Made by a program: the position numbers and the translations under genes. From contig CAYPUG010000010.1 of the NCBI GenBank assembly GCA_964413905.1, positions 1 through 40,239 of the forward strand: 40,239 nt of DNA. Direction: 5' to 3'. Source of the DNA: CAYPUG01 sp964413905 (lineage in GTDB: Bacteria > Chloroflexota > Anaerolineae > JAADDB01). The notes under the pieces were generated by a model. The model made no database searches and was not told where the DNA came from. It saw nothing but the letters and a program-made list of their open reading frames with translations. Positions 24,912 to 33,344 of this stretch are shown here, piece after piece. Each line of letters starts with the position of its first letter. Position 1 is the first letter of the stretch.

Positions 24912-25011
24912 NNNNNNNNNNNNNNNNNNNNNNNNNNNNNNNNNNNNNNNNNNNNNNNNNNNNNNNNNNNNNNNNNNNNNNNNNNNNNNNNNNNNNNNNN
25001 NNNNNNNNNNN
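24912..25011. other. Assembly gap (100 N)
   Basis: Exactly 100 N, a usual placeholder for a gap of unknown size. It lies just upstream of the argG promoter and of the glycosyltransferase gene, so the two sides may not be adjacent as drawn and a gene could be missing. Confidence 0.95.
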
Positions 25012-25096
25012 CCGAGAAGACAGGGTGAAGTTTGGGTTCAGTTCCGATCCGATATACACTTATGTGCTCGGCTTGAATTCCCTGTGAGGAGCACTC

Positions 25097-27232
25097 ATGG
25101 CGCAACGGCGACAGGATGTTTTAATGGGAAGCGGGATCGCGGTGGGGGCGGCCGTGGTAATGTTCATCCTGACCGCGGTTTGGCCGGATACCCCCGACGG
25201 TTGGTTTCACCTCCAACGTGTGCGAGCCTTATCCGACGCGTTACGTTGGGGGGTGATGTACCCGCGCTGGTTTCCGGACTTTGCGTTTGGCTACGGGTAC
25301 CCGGTTCTTAACTTTTACGCGCCGGCTTTCTACTATGGCCCTGCTCTTTTGCACTTGTTGGGCGTGGAGGTTATCTCAGCCGTGCGGGGGGTGCTCGTTC
25401 TCGGGTACGGCCTCTCCGGTCTGACCGCTTACATGGCTGCTCGGCGCTTCTTTTCCCCCTGGGGCGCGGGGGCCGCAGCCGTTTTGTACCTCATGTATCC
25501 GTATCATCTTTATGACCTGTTTGTCCGCGGCGCGTATCCCGAATTTTTCGCCTTCATCTGGCCGCCTCTTCTCTTGTGGGCTGCTCACAGGTTACACGTC
25601 CATGGCCGCCTTTCAGATACCCTTTGGGTGGCGTTCGCTTGGGGCGGCTTGATCGTGACGCATAATTTGACCGCGTTCATGGTGGGGTGGGTCTACGGCG
25701 TGGTCCTGTTGGTGTTGATAGGGCGTGAGCCACGAGTCGCAGTGCGGCATGGGGTGGCGTTGTTCCTGGGGACGTTGTTGGTCGCGTTCTACGTGTGGCC
25801 GGCACTTTGGGAGATGCGATGGGTCGGCTTGGGAGTAGGACCCGATGCGCACGGTTATGCTCGTCACCTTATCGCCTTGCGGGAGTTATTTACCTGGGCG
25901 GAGGTGTATCCCTATCCCACCGCGGATGTGCCGGTGGTGCCGGTGCCCGCGTACATGGCCCTTTTACTCGGTACCGTGTCGGTAACAGGGTTGCGGAAAC
26001 GACGTTTGATGTGGGTGGTCCTGGCAGGAGCGGTTTTGATGCTCTTGTTGCTTATGTCCCGGATATCCTTTCCGTTGTGGGCCACGTTGAGTTTCGCGTT
26101 GGGAAAGTTGCAATTCCCCTGGCGCTGGCAGACGTTGTTGACGCTGGGTGGCGCCCTGTTGGTGGGGCTTCTGGTGGATGCGTGGACCCGGCAACGTCCG
26201 GTTCTCCGCGTGGTGTTCGCGGTGGGGGTTGCTCTGTACCTGGGTGTGTACGGACTGCTGGGCTTGCGGGTGGTGCCGGCATCGTATACCTCTCGTGATG
26301 TGACCGTGGAGCGCATGTGGGCTTTTGACGCGGCACACGGGCAAGTGGGGGCCTCGTGGACGGGTGAATTTCTGCCCCGTTGGGTCACCGAACAGCGGTG
26401 GGCCATCGGGCGGGAACCTACTACAATAACCGTGTTCCCCGCGTCGCAAATTACGGATCTTCGTCTGCGTCGAGAAGGGTATTTGACGCTGAGTGGAACG
26501 TACACGGCCACGCTGCCCAGCATGTTGACTTTCCATCGCTTCTATTATCCGGCGTGGCAGGTGCGGGTAGACGGTCAAGAGGTGGCCACCGTTCCCCTGA
26601 CAAACTTGGGTTTGCTATCCGCTCGTGTGCCCCCCGGCCGCCATACTTTTGATGTGCGTTGGCGAGCGACGTGGGCGGTCAATGGGGGGCGGGCTTTGAG
26701 CGCCCTGGGGTGGTTCTTGGTGTTCGGGGTGATTGTGTGGAAGGGGCAACGAATGCCTTCTCGTTTGGCCGTCATCTGGGTGCTCGTCGGCGTGTTGGCT
26801 CTGGTGGGCTCTCTGGGCTTTCTTGAGAAGCGAGTCCCTCTGGCCCTCACGAGCGTTTCCTATCCTGCAGTGAGCCTTGCGGGGGCCCGGGTCGATGTGC
26901 GTGGGCATCGCGCGGTGGTGCGGTTGCACTGGTTGGTACGGCGATACGCCCCCGGCCTTACCGTGTTCGTCCATCTGGTGGATGCAGGGGGCCATGTAGT
27001 CGCCCAACATGATGGACCTCTTGGAGGACGGTACACCCCACCTGCGCGACAATTTCCCGGCTTTCTGCTGCCCGATGACCATCCGGTTTCTCTCGGAGGA
27101 ATTACACCGGGTGAATATCGCTGGGTTATCGGGCTCTACCCTCCAGAAGATCCGACTCATCCTCTTCTTCCTGAGGGGGCGACTATCCCCTTTGTGGAGA
27201 TTGGGAGTGTGACTGTGGGAGGGCAACAGTGA
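25097..27232 (+). CDS. Large membrane protein, probable lipid-linked-sugar glycosyltransferase (GT-C-like)
   Basis: The 711-residue product has about ten N-terminal membrane segments, beginning VGAAVVMFILTAVWP. The first outer loop DTPDGWFHLQRVRALSDALR has the acidic/His pattern of GT-C enzymes, and FGYGYPVLNFYAPAFYYG follows. About residues 405-540 form a soluble beta-rich part (YPAWQVRVDGQEVATVPLTN), then two more helices and a second beta domain at the C-terminus (LTVFVHLVDAGGHVVAQHDG). Proteins of this layout are often annotated as '6-pyruvoyl-tetrahydropterin synthase-related' or YfhO-like membrane proteins in Chloroflexota. ATG follows GAGGAG. It overlaps the next gene by four bases, so the two probably act together on the same surface glycan. 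Confidence 0.75.
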   Translation: MAQRRQDVLMGSGIAVGAAVVMFILTAVWPDTPDGWFHLQRVRALSDALRWGVMYPRWFPDFAFGYGYPVLNFYAPAFYYGPALLHLLGVEVISAVRGVLVLGYGLSGLTAYMAARRFFSPWGAGAAAVLYLMYPYHLYDLFVRGAYPEFFAFIWPPLLLWAAHRLHVHGRLSDTLWVAFAWGGLIVTHNLTAFMVGWVYGVVLLVLIGREPRVAVRHGVALFLGTLLVAFYVWPALWEMRWVGLGVGPDAHGYARHLIALRELFTWAEVYPYPTADVPVVPVPAYMALLLGTVSVTGLRKRRLMWVVLAGAVLMLLLLMSRISFPLWATLSFALGKLQFPWRWQTLLTLGGALLVGLLVDAWTRQRPVLRVVFAVGVALYLGVYGLLGLRVVPASYTSRDVTVERMWAFDAAHGQVGASWTGEFLPRWVTEQRWAIGREPTTITVFPASQITDLRLRREGYLTLSGTYTATLPSMLTFHRFYYPAWQVRVDGQEVATVPLTNLGLLSARVPPGRHTFDVRWRATWAVNGGRALSALGWFLVFGVIVWKGQRMPSRLAVIWVLVGVLALVGSLGFLEKRVPLALTSVSYPAVSLAGARVDVRGHRAVVRLHWLVRRYAPGLTVFVHLVDAGGHVVAQHDGPLGGRYTPPARQFPGFLLPDDHPVSLGGITPGEYRWVIGLYPPEDPTHPLLPEGATIPFVEIGSVTVGGQQ

Positions 27233-28950
27233 GAGTTCGGAGGGAGAGAACGGCCTGGGTAGTGGGCTTGATCCTCCTGGTCCACATGGTGTTGGCCGGG
27301 GCTTACAGTGTGTGGGTTCCCCTTGGCGAATCTCCGGATGAGGCCGACCACTGGGCATACATCCAATATCTGGCGCGGGAACATCGTTTACCTCGGGGAC
27401 CTGAACTTACTCAAGCCAAGCATCCGCCCTTGTATCATGCCGGTGCGGCCCTGGTGGCGTTGGCTGTTACCCCCCATGTGGGTTCGGTAGACAGTCGTCT
27501 TTTCTTGCGTTCGAACCCAGACGTGAGTTTTCGCCCCGCGGATGTGACCACCGGCGCGTACGGATACAATTCCTTTATCCACACCACTTATGAAGATTGG
27601 CCCTGGCAGCCGGGTCCTAGAGCTTTTCACTGGGCGCGCTTTTGGTCTGTTCTGTTGAGCACATTGACCGTGTGGGTGGCCTACCGAGCTGTACGTTTGG
27701 CGTTTGCTTCTCAGGGGGAAACGCCGGCCATTCTGGCCGCGGCGTTTGTCGCGTTTTTGCCGGAATTCGCGTTTATCGGTGGCGTGTTGAACAACGATAC
27801 CATGGCTGCTTTATTGGCCGGGTTGGCCTTGTGGGGGGGGCTGGCCATGTTCCGCTCTGAGAGATGGTTGGCCGGATGGTGGACTCCCGTAGCCTTGGGG
27901 TTGGGCGTGTGGGCTAAGGTGAGCACTCTTGCAATGTGGCCTGTGGTAATCTGGCTGAGCGGTACGCCTCGGCGTCGAGCCTCTTCAATGGGTTGGACTA
28001 CAGGCCTGGCGGCCGTTCTCGCGGCTCCTTGGTTTATTCGAAATGTTCTCCTTTATGGTGATCCGTTGGGTATGGCCTTAGTGCGGGCCACTGTGGATGT
28101 ACGCACAACACCTTGGACATGGGCCGATACCCGCTGGTTAATTAGTGGGTGGTTTCACTCCTTTTGGGGGAAGTTCGGAAGTGCGGGACACATTCCGATG
28201 GCCCCTGGGATATATGCGGTGTTGGTTCTGGTATCCTTGATCGCCCTCTTGGGGCTTGGGCGGGGGTTTTGGAATCGGTCCTTTAGCCGGGAGATGGTGG
28301 TTCTCTTCGGTGTCGCCGTGATAAGTGTCGCCGCGGCCATCTGGCGGTATTCCCTGATCGCCTTGGGGACTGACCAAGGACGGTTGTTGTTCCCCGCTTT
28401 GGTTCCCATCTCTGGGCTGGTTGCCGCGGGTTGGTTGGCCTGGGTGCCCCGCCATCGATGGCCCCATGTGACGAGCCTGTTCGTTCTGGCCCTGGGTGTT
28501 CTGGGAATTTACGGAGGGGTGGGCGTCATCCGACCCGCGTACGCGCCTCCGCCCTCGGCTCATGAAAGTGAACACGTGGGTCCGAGTTCGGCCGTACGTT
28601 TTGGCTCACTGGCGTTGGTGGGCTGGGAATTCACCGACAATCTGACGTTGTACTGGCAGGCCCAGGAACCGATAGCAGAGGATGTGCGGGTGGTCGTACG
28701 TTTCGTGGATGAGAGCGGACACATAGTTTGGGAGTGGAAGCGCTCTCCCGGCGCAGGACGTTGGAGCACGGATCACTGGCCTAGGGGCTATGTCATGCGG
28801 GATGTGTACCCATCAGAGCGGTGGCAGCATATAGCCCCGGGAGATTACCGGGTAGAGGTTGGAGCGTATGTGTTTATGGGAGATTATATCTACCCTCAGG
28901 GCCACGCGTCGCCTTTTGTCCCCTTAGGGGAGGTGAAAATAAGAGAGTAG
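27229..28950 (+). CDS. Family 39-type (PMT/ArnT-like) membrane glycosyltransferase
   Basis: GTG at 27229 overlaps the previous stop (GTGA). The 573 residues begin with a membrane helix (VVGLILLVHMVLAGAYSVW). The loop VPLGESPDEADHWAYIQYLA follows, whose PDE..H is the catalytic-region motif of dolichyl/polyprenyl-phosphate-sugar transferases, and then the KHPPLYH motif. About ten membrane helices extend to about residue 430. The C-terminal 120 residues form a beta domain (LYWQAQEPIAEDVRVVVRFV) like the tail of the upstream gene. It probably transfers a sugar from a lipid carrier to a surface acceptor. No carrier-synthesis or flippase genes are in view. Confidence 0.82.
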   Translation: MRVRRERTAWVVGLILLVHMVLAGAYSVWVPLGESPDEADHWAYIQYLAREHRLPRGPELTQAKHPPLYHAGAALVALAVTPHVGSVDSRLFLRSNPDVSFRPADVTTGAYGYNSFIHTTYEDWPWQPGPRAFHWARFWSVLLSTLTVWVAYRAVRLAFASQGETPAILAAAFVAFLPEFAFIGGVLNNDTMAALLAGLALWGGLAMFRSERWLAGWWTPVALGLGVWAKVSTLAMWPVVIWLSGTPRRRASSMGWTTGLAAVLAAPWFIRNVLLYGDPLGMALVRATVDVRTTPWTWADTRWLISGWFHSFWGKFGSAGHIPMAPGIYAVLVLVSLIALLGLGRGFWNRSFSREMVVLFGVAVISVAAAIWRYSLIALGTDQGRLLFPALVPISGLVAAGWLAWVPRHRWPHVTSLFVLALGVLGIYGGVGVIRPAYAPPPSAHESEHVGPSSAVRFGSLALVGWEFTDNLTLYWQAQEPIAEDVRVVVRFVDESGHIVWEWKRSPGAGRWSTDHWPRGYVMRDVYPSERWQHIAPGDYRVEVGAYVFMGDYIYPQGHASPFVPLGEVKIRE

Positions 28951-28957
28951 ATAAGGT

Positions 28958-29373
28958 TCAGGAGGTCATTAGGTGCTCGAACGCATCCATAAATGCTTCC
29001 TCAATGAGCGTCCACCCGCGATCCATGTGATAGATCTCGACCGCTTCCTCGATGAGATCGGAAAATTCCCCCTCGGAATAATCCAATTCCCGCGACCAGC
29101 GGTCAATGAGCCGTTCGATCTCGCGTTGCCTTGGATGGGCAATCTCCCTCATCAGCAGGGCGCCCAAGATAAGGAGCCGTAGCCCCTCATCCACTCGACC
29201 TAACTCGGTGGCCATCATGCCCAATTCCGCATGGCCCCGGTCCGATCTCCCACCTCCTGCTGGATGGCCAGGGCCATGCGGAATTTTGTATGGGCGTCCC
29301 GATATCGACCTTCGTGAACGTCAACGGTGGCCAAATAGTGCCACGTTGCCGCGGCTGCGTATCGATTCTGCAT
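28958..29373 (-). pseudogene. Broken TPR-protein remnant (5'-truncated, frameshifted)
   Basis: Two frames on the minus strand make up one TPR-like sequence. 29373-29215 reads TWHYLATVDVHEGRYRDAHT, then KFRMALAIQQEVGDRTGAMR and a stop. 29224-28958, in another frame, begins NLGMMATELGRVDEGLRLLI and ends DAFEHLMTS. The join (AIQQEVGDRTGAM to NLGMMATELG) is exactly what a TPR repeat should look like, so a one-base shift near 29218-29224 has split it. The 5' end overlaps the last 53 bases of ecfT and has no start signal, so an upstream part appears lost. The downstream 85-residue piece could still be translated, but no ribosome site is well placed. A sequencing or assembly error is an alternative for the shift. 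Confidence 0.6.
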
Positions 29374-30178
29374 ATGTGTACAACCTCATTATCCAAGGAT
29401 ACAGTTTGATGCCCCCTAGGATCATACCCATTCCGAGCAAGATCGCCAAAACAATTTTATCAGCACGTGACATACGCAGAGGACGCCAGACAGTACGGCG
29501 CCGTCCTTCGGGAAGCGTTGCCCCCAGACCTCGGGTTTCTAGGGCCCAGCCCAAGGATTGGGCCATGCGCAAGGTGCTGATGATCATCGCGACAAGAATG
29601 GGTAAACGAGCCCGCAGTCGTTGCCACCAATGCCCCCGGTCCAAGACCAAACCGCGTGCTTGTTGGGCATCCCGAATTTGCTCGTAGAGAGCGGCTACTG
29701 TGGGCAGGTATCGGATGGCCAGAGCAAAAATGAGCGCCCATGTGTGGGGCATCCCCAAGCCGAGGAATGTGCGCAAGATCTGATCGGCGGGAGTAGTGAA
29801 TAGCCACATGAAGGCAGCAAATGCCAGGGCATCCAGACGCATGACGGCCCACCCTCCATGCCATAATCCTCCCCAGGAGAGGTGAAACGGCCCCCACGAC
29901 CAGAACGGCGTCCCCATCGGTTGGAGGAGAAACCAAGCCAGGGGCACGAAAACATGCAGGGGGAGCATCATCAACCAGACCCACCGGATGCGCGGCCACG
30001 GAATGCCCACAGCGAACAACAGGCCATGCAGGAGCACCAAGATTGTTCCGATGACCGTCGGCGTGGGCCAGAGTATGACGATCAGTACAATCTCCAGAGC
30101 AAGTATCAACTTCACCCGTGGATCCAGACGGTGAAGCCAGGATTGCCCTGCCACGTAGAGGTCAAAGCGGACGCTCAT
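29321..30178 (-). CDS. ecfT: ECF transporter transmembrane component (EcfT)
   Basis: EcfT couples the ATPases to the substrate-binding S component in energy-coupling-factor vitamin transporters. The ATG at 30178 overlaps the ecfA stop (ATGA); a longer open frame to 30403 is an artefact inside ecfA. The 285 residues start SVRFDLYVAGQSWLHRLDPR, the typical EcfT opening, with about five membrane helices. The two coupling motifs are RDAQQARGL and WALETRGLGA. The last 20 residues (after IKLYPWIMRL) overlap the TPR remnant and may not be original. Third gene of the ecfS-ecfA-ecfT operon. Confidence 0.93.
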   Translation of the reverse strand: MSVRFDLYVAGQSWLHRLDPRVKLILALEIVLIVILWPTPTVIGTILVLLHGLLFAVGIPWPRIRWVWLMMLPLHVFVPLAWFLLQPMGTPFWSWGPFHLSWGGLWHGGWAVMRLDALAFAAFMWLFTTPADQILRTFLGLGMPHTWALIFALAIRYLPTVAALYEQIRDAQQARGLVLDRGHWWQRLRARLPILVAMIISTLRMAQSLGWALETRGLGATLPEGRRRTVWRPLRMSRADKIVLAILLGMGMILGGIKLYPWIMRLYTYAESIRSRGNVALFGHR

Positions 30179-31955
30179 TCGGCCCTCCTCCTTCGTTGGA
30201 CACCGATCCAGGCCGAGATGAATTCCTCCACGGTCAGAATCCTGGCGGGCATTCCCCAAGATTGCAGCGCGCGGGCCAAGCGCGTGACCGGTGGGGGCAC
30301 CAAGTGAGCCCTGCGCAACACATCGTCTTGTTGAAAGAGGTCCCGGGTGGAGCCGTCGAAGACCACGCGTCCCTCCAACAAAACAATAGCTCGGGGTGCC
30401 CATTCGGCTACCGTGCGCATATCGTGAGTAATGAGGATAATGGTGTGCCCCACTTGATGGTAGGCCTTAATGAGACTCATCAATTGACGCGCGGATTGAG
30501 CATCCAATCCGCTGGTGGGCTCATCCAAGATGAGTATGCCGGGACGCGAGGCCAGCACCGCGGCCAGGGCCACTTTGCGTCGCAATCCAAACCCCAGCGT
30601 GGCAGGAGGCATGTGCGCAAAATCCGCCAAGTCGAAAGCCTCAATCATCTCCTGCACGCGGGCCTTCACCTCTGCAGCGGGAAGTCCCAAATTGCGGGGG
30701 CCAAATGCGATTTCCTCCCACACAGTGGTGGAGAAGAGTTGGTGATCGGGATTTTGAAACGCGTAGCCGACAATATGAGCCAGTTCGTAGACCGCGTGTT
30801 TGCGGGTGTCTTTTTGTCCGATCCACACGACGCCTTGCTGGGGGCGAAGGAGTCCGTTGACATGTCGNNNNNNNNNNGGGCAAGGGTGGATTTCCCCGCG
30901 CCGTTGGGCCCCACAATTGCGACAAACTCGCCCGGCGAGATACGCAAGGAGACATCTCGCAAGGCTTCCACGCCGTTTGGGTAGGTGTACGAAACTCCTT
31001 CAAACCGGACGGTTGGAGGCGTTACAGGTTGAGGTGTCCACGTGAGCGAAGGCGACCGAGGAGATTTGAGAGGGGGGGGATGAGGAGGAACTTTTAAGGT
31101 GGGTAGAAGGCGTATGACCTCTTCCTCGCGTAAAAGCGGGGGCACGTCTAGCCCCAGCTGACGTAGGGCCAGGGCGAGTTCAACCCGTTGGGGAAGGGGA
31201 ATGGCTGCGCGGCGTAAGTCGGTGATGCGTTTGAAGACATCTTCCGGGGGCCCACTGAGGACGAGGGTGCCCGCGTCCAGCGCATGGACCGATTGGGCGA
31301 TTTCCACGGCCCAGTCCACTTCCTGGGTAGCGATGAGCAAGGTGTGCCCTTCCTGGGCCAGGCGGGTGAGCAGAGGAAGGAGTTCGTCTCGGCCCACCGG
31401 GTCCAGGTTGGCGGTGGGTTCATCCAGCACCAGGATGCGCGGTCGCATGGCCAACACGGTGGCCAGAGCGAGACGTTGTTTTTGCCCCCCGGAAAGATGT
31501 GAGGGATCCCGGTGACTCATATGTTGAAGCCCAACCACCTCCAAAGCCCAGTGCACACGGCGCGAGATTTCCTCAGGTGGCAGCCCCAAGTTTTCCAGTG
31601 CGAAGGCGACTTCGTCATCCACCCGGACTTGGAAGATCTGCACTTCTGGATCTTGGAAGAGAAACCCCACATGGGTGGCCAGGTCGGGCACGGGAACCCG
31701 TCGGGTGTCCAGGCCTGACACCAGGACACGCCCGCGAAAGGTCCCCCCGGTGCGCTGGGGCACAATACCAACTGTGGTCAGAAACAGGGTCGTCTTTCCC
31801 ACACCGGTACGTCCCAGGACCACCGCGCGTTCGCCGGCAGTTACAGAGAAGCGTATCCCCCGCAGAACCCAGGGCGAAGACGCTTGTGGGGTCTGCGGGG
31901 GATACGCGTAATGTACGTTATCGAACCGAACGGTTATCTCACGGAACGATGTCAT
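30175..31955 (-). CDS. ecfA: ECF transporter ATPase, two fused ATPase domains (interrupted by a 10-N gap)
   Basis: This protein powers vitamin uptake. ATG at 31955 overlaps the ecfS stop by four bases. Domain 1 has Walker A GRTGVGKT (48-55), signature LSGGQ (154-158) and Walker B ILVLDEP (174-180). Domain 2 begins near residue 318 (VRFEGVSYTYPNG) with Walker A GPNGAGKST. It then hits 10 N at 30868-30877, after which the frame changes. Past the gap the other frame continues correctly: RHVNGLLRPQQG, Q-loop AFQNPDHQLF and Walker B ILILDEP. Its signature is LGFGL instead of LSGGQ. The gene is very probably intact in the organism; the frame break comes from the placeholder N. Total length is about 590 residues. 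Confidence 0.88.
30868..30877. other. Assembly gap (10 N) inside ecfA
   Basis: Ten N between ...CTTGCCC and CGACATGTC... (minus strand). Merging the two ends by their shared C gives GCC-CGA-CAT-GTC-AAC, that is STLA-RHVNG, the expected sequence after a CbiO/EcfA Walker A. The real gap is therefore probably zero, with a one-base overlap, or else differs by a multiple of three from that. Confidence 0.85.
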
Positions 31956-32488
31956 TCATGCCACCCGGGCGGTGATGCCAGATGGGCTACTTGAGGGAAG
32001 GCGCGACGCACCACTTGCACGAGAGGGATGCCGACGGCGCCCCCCGCCAGCATTTGGAAGAGGTTGCCGGGAATTTCCTGCAGCGCGCCGGCCCAGCCGA
32101 TACCCATGATGGTCGCTTCACCGAGGAAATACGCGAACACCATAAATAGGCCGCCGAACAACCACCCTACGGTCATTTTGGTTATATCCCGGTTGTACCC
32201 AATATACCCAATGATGAGACCTTCTACCCCGTGGGCCAGAAGCGTGAGCGGCGCCCATTGAGCATAGCCACCCAACACATCGGCCAATCCGGCGCCGATA
32301 CCTCCGGCCAAGAATCCCACCAAGGGACCGAACGTCAGCGCGCTGAATGTAATAGCGACATCTGAGAGGTTGATATATCCACCCGTGGCGGGCACAGGCA
32401 CGCGCACGAGCAGGGTAAAAACGGTGGTGAGCGCTATCATAAGCGCACTGATCGCGATGATTTGAGGCGACAAGCGTGTTCGTTCCAT
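31952..32488 (-). CDS. ECF transporter substrate-binding S component
   Basis: A small integral membrane protein that binds a vitamin or vitamin precursor and docks on the EcfA-EcfT module. ATG at 32488 follows AGGAGGGGG. The 178 residues have about six membrane helices. The S-component-like segments are LLVRVPVPATGGYINLSDVA and FGPLVGFLAGGIGAGLADVL. The pattern (GGYINLGD-type segment, FGP..GF..GGIG..LAD) is shared by HmpT/riboflavin-type ECF S proteins, but the ligand cannot be assigned. First gene of the operon, which has its own promoter at 32540-32567. No recognisable riboswitch is in the short leader, which would have helped to name the ligand. Confidence 0.87.
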   Translation of the reverse strand: MERTRLSPQIIAISALMIALTTVFTLLVRVPVPATGGYINLSDVAITFSALTFGPLVGFLAGGIGAGLADVLGGYAQWAPLTLLAHGVEGLIIGYIGYNRDITKMTVGWLFGGLFMVFAYFLGEATIMGIGWAGALQEIPGNLFQMLAGGAVGIPLVQVVRRAFPQVAHLASPPGWHE

Positions 32489-32539
32489 CTCTCCCCCTCC
32501 TTAACGCCCCGTTCTCTGGGACCCTTTCGTCCCACGGTC

Positions 32540-32567
32540 ATTATACGACCGTTCATGGCTTGGCCAA
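32540..32567 (-). promoter_or_regulatory. Promoter of the ECF transporter operon
   Basis: On the minus strand TTGGCC (32562-32567) and a perfect TATAAT (32540-32545) are 16 bases apart, with the start about 45 bases upstream of the ecfS ATG. A small GGGAC/GTCCC hairpin lies in the leader. Confidence 0.7.
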
Positions 32568-32616
32568 AAGGATTTTTCCGGGTGGGGAATAAATCGGTGT
32601 TTATCTTGCTTCACGG

Positions 32617-32731
32617 TATAATCTGTAGAGGAGCTCATTGACATACACATTGCGTTTTATGAACTTCAGCGTAAAGAAGGAATAGCCTTCTTCTTTCTAA
32701 GCCAAGGGACATTCGCAGAGTTTTGTCGGTC
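32617..32731 (+). repeat. Dispersed leader-like repeat, copy B (upstream of aroK)
   Basis: It runs TATAAT (32617-32622), then the conserved block CACATTGCGTTTTATG...GCGTAAAGAAG (32646-32679). A short hairpin follows (32674-32680 with 32686-32692), then the conserved block 32710-32731. The last is identical over 22 bases to the inverse of 20225-20246. The order and spacing match copy A1. It ends 27 bases before the aroK ATG and would form the aroK 5' leader if its TATAAT is used. Confidence 0.65.
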
Positions 32732-32758
32732 CATCGGGTACCTTATTTGAGGATGAGG

Positions 32759-33313
32759 ATGAACTCATTGAATCCACCGAACCTAATAATTACCGGCTTT
32801 ATGGGAACCGGGAAGAGTGCGGTCGCGCGCGAAGTGGCACGCCAATTAGGCCGTCCTTTTGTGGACATGGACGCGCTCATCGAGGAGCGGGAAGGCCGTA
32901 CCATCCCGCGCATTTTTCGTGAAAGTGGCGAACCGTATTTCCGTCGTGTGGAAGCGGAACTGGCCCAAGAGTTGGCTATCCGTTCCGGCCTGGTCATCGC
33001 GACCGGAGGAGGTACGCTCATGTTAGAGGCGAGCCGCCGCGCGCTGTTACGCAGTGGTGTGGTGATCTGCCTGTGGGCGGACATTAATGTTCTTATCGAA
33101 CGGTTGCAGGACGACACTCAACGCCCTCTTCTCCATCGACCGGATTGGGAGAGATACTTGAGGGAACTCTTGGCCGTCCGTAAGCCCGTGTATCGGTCCC
33201 TTCCTTATCATGTGGACACCACCGGCAAGGATGTGCGTCAGGTGGCGGCTGAGGTGATAACCATCTATTATGGGGCCGTCTCTGATGGAACTCCTTCATC
33301 ATTTCAGGCGTAG
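32759..33313 (+). CDS. aroK: Shikimate kinase
   Basis: AroK phosphorylates shikimate with ATP in aromatic amino acid synthesis, in the cytosol. ATG at 32759 has GAGG six bases upstream; ATG 32753 and a longer frame to 32723 are possible but lie in the repeat. The 184 residues carry Walker A GFMGTGKSAVA, the shikimate-binding DMDALIEE, the GEPYFRRVEAEL motif with its arginine, TGGGTLM and the lid arginine in TQRPLLHR. Length is typical. No other aro genes are nearby; the next gene is a DNA helicase, 31 bases downstream. Confidence 0.94.
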   Translation: MNSLNPPNLIITGFMGTGKSAVAREVARQLGRPFVDMDALIEEREGRTIPRIFRESGEPYFRRVEAELAQELAIRSGLVIATGGGTLMLEASRRALLRSGVVICLWADINVLIERLQDDTQRPLLHRPDWERYLRELLAVRKPVYRSLPYHVDTTGKDVRQVAAEVITIYYGAVSDGTPSSFQA

Positions 33314-33344
33314 CAAAGAGTAGAGCAAGCGAAGAGGTGATGGA

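Noticed and set aside
30178..30403. 75-codon N-terminal extension of ecfT
   Set aside because: It lies inside the ecfA coding region in another frame; the start overlapping the ecfA stop (ATGA) at 30178 fits the EcfT family N-terminus.
32489..32616. Vitamin riboswitch (TPP, FMN, cobalamin) before the ECF S-component gene
   Set aside because: The leader between promoter and ATG is only about 45 bases and shows just a small hairpin; no class motif is present.
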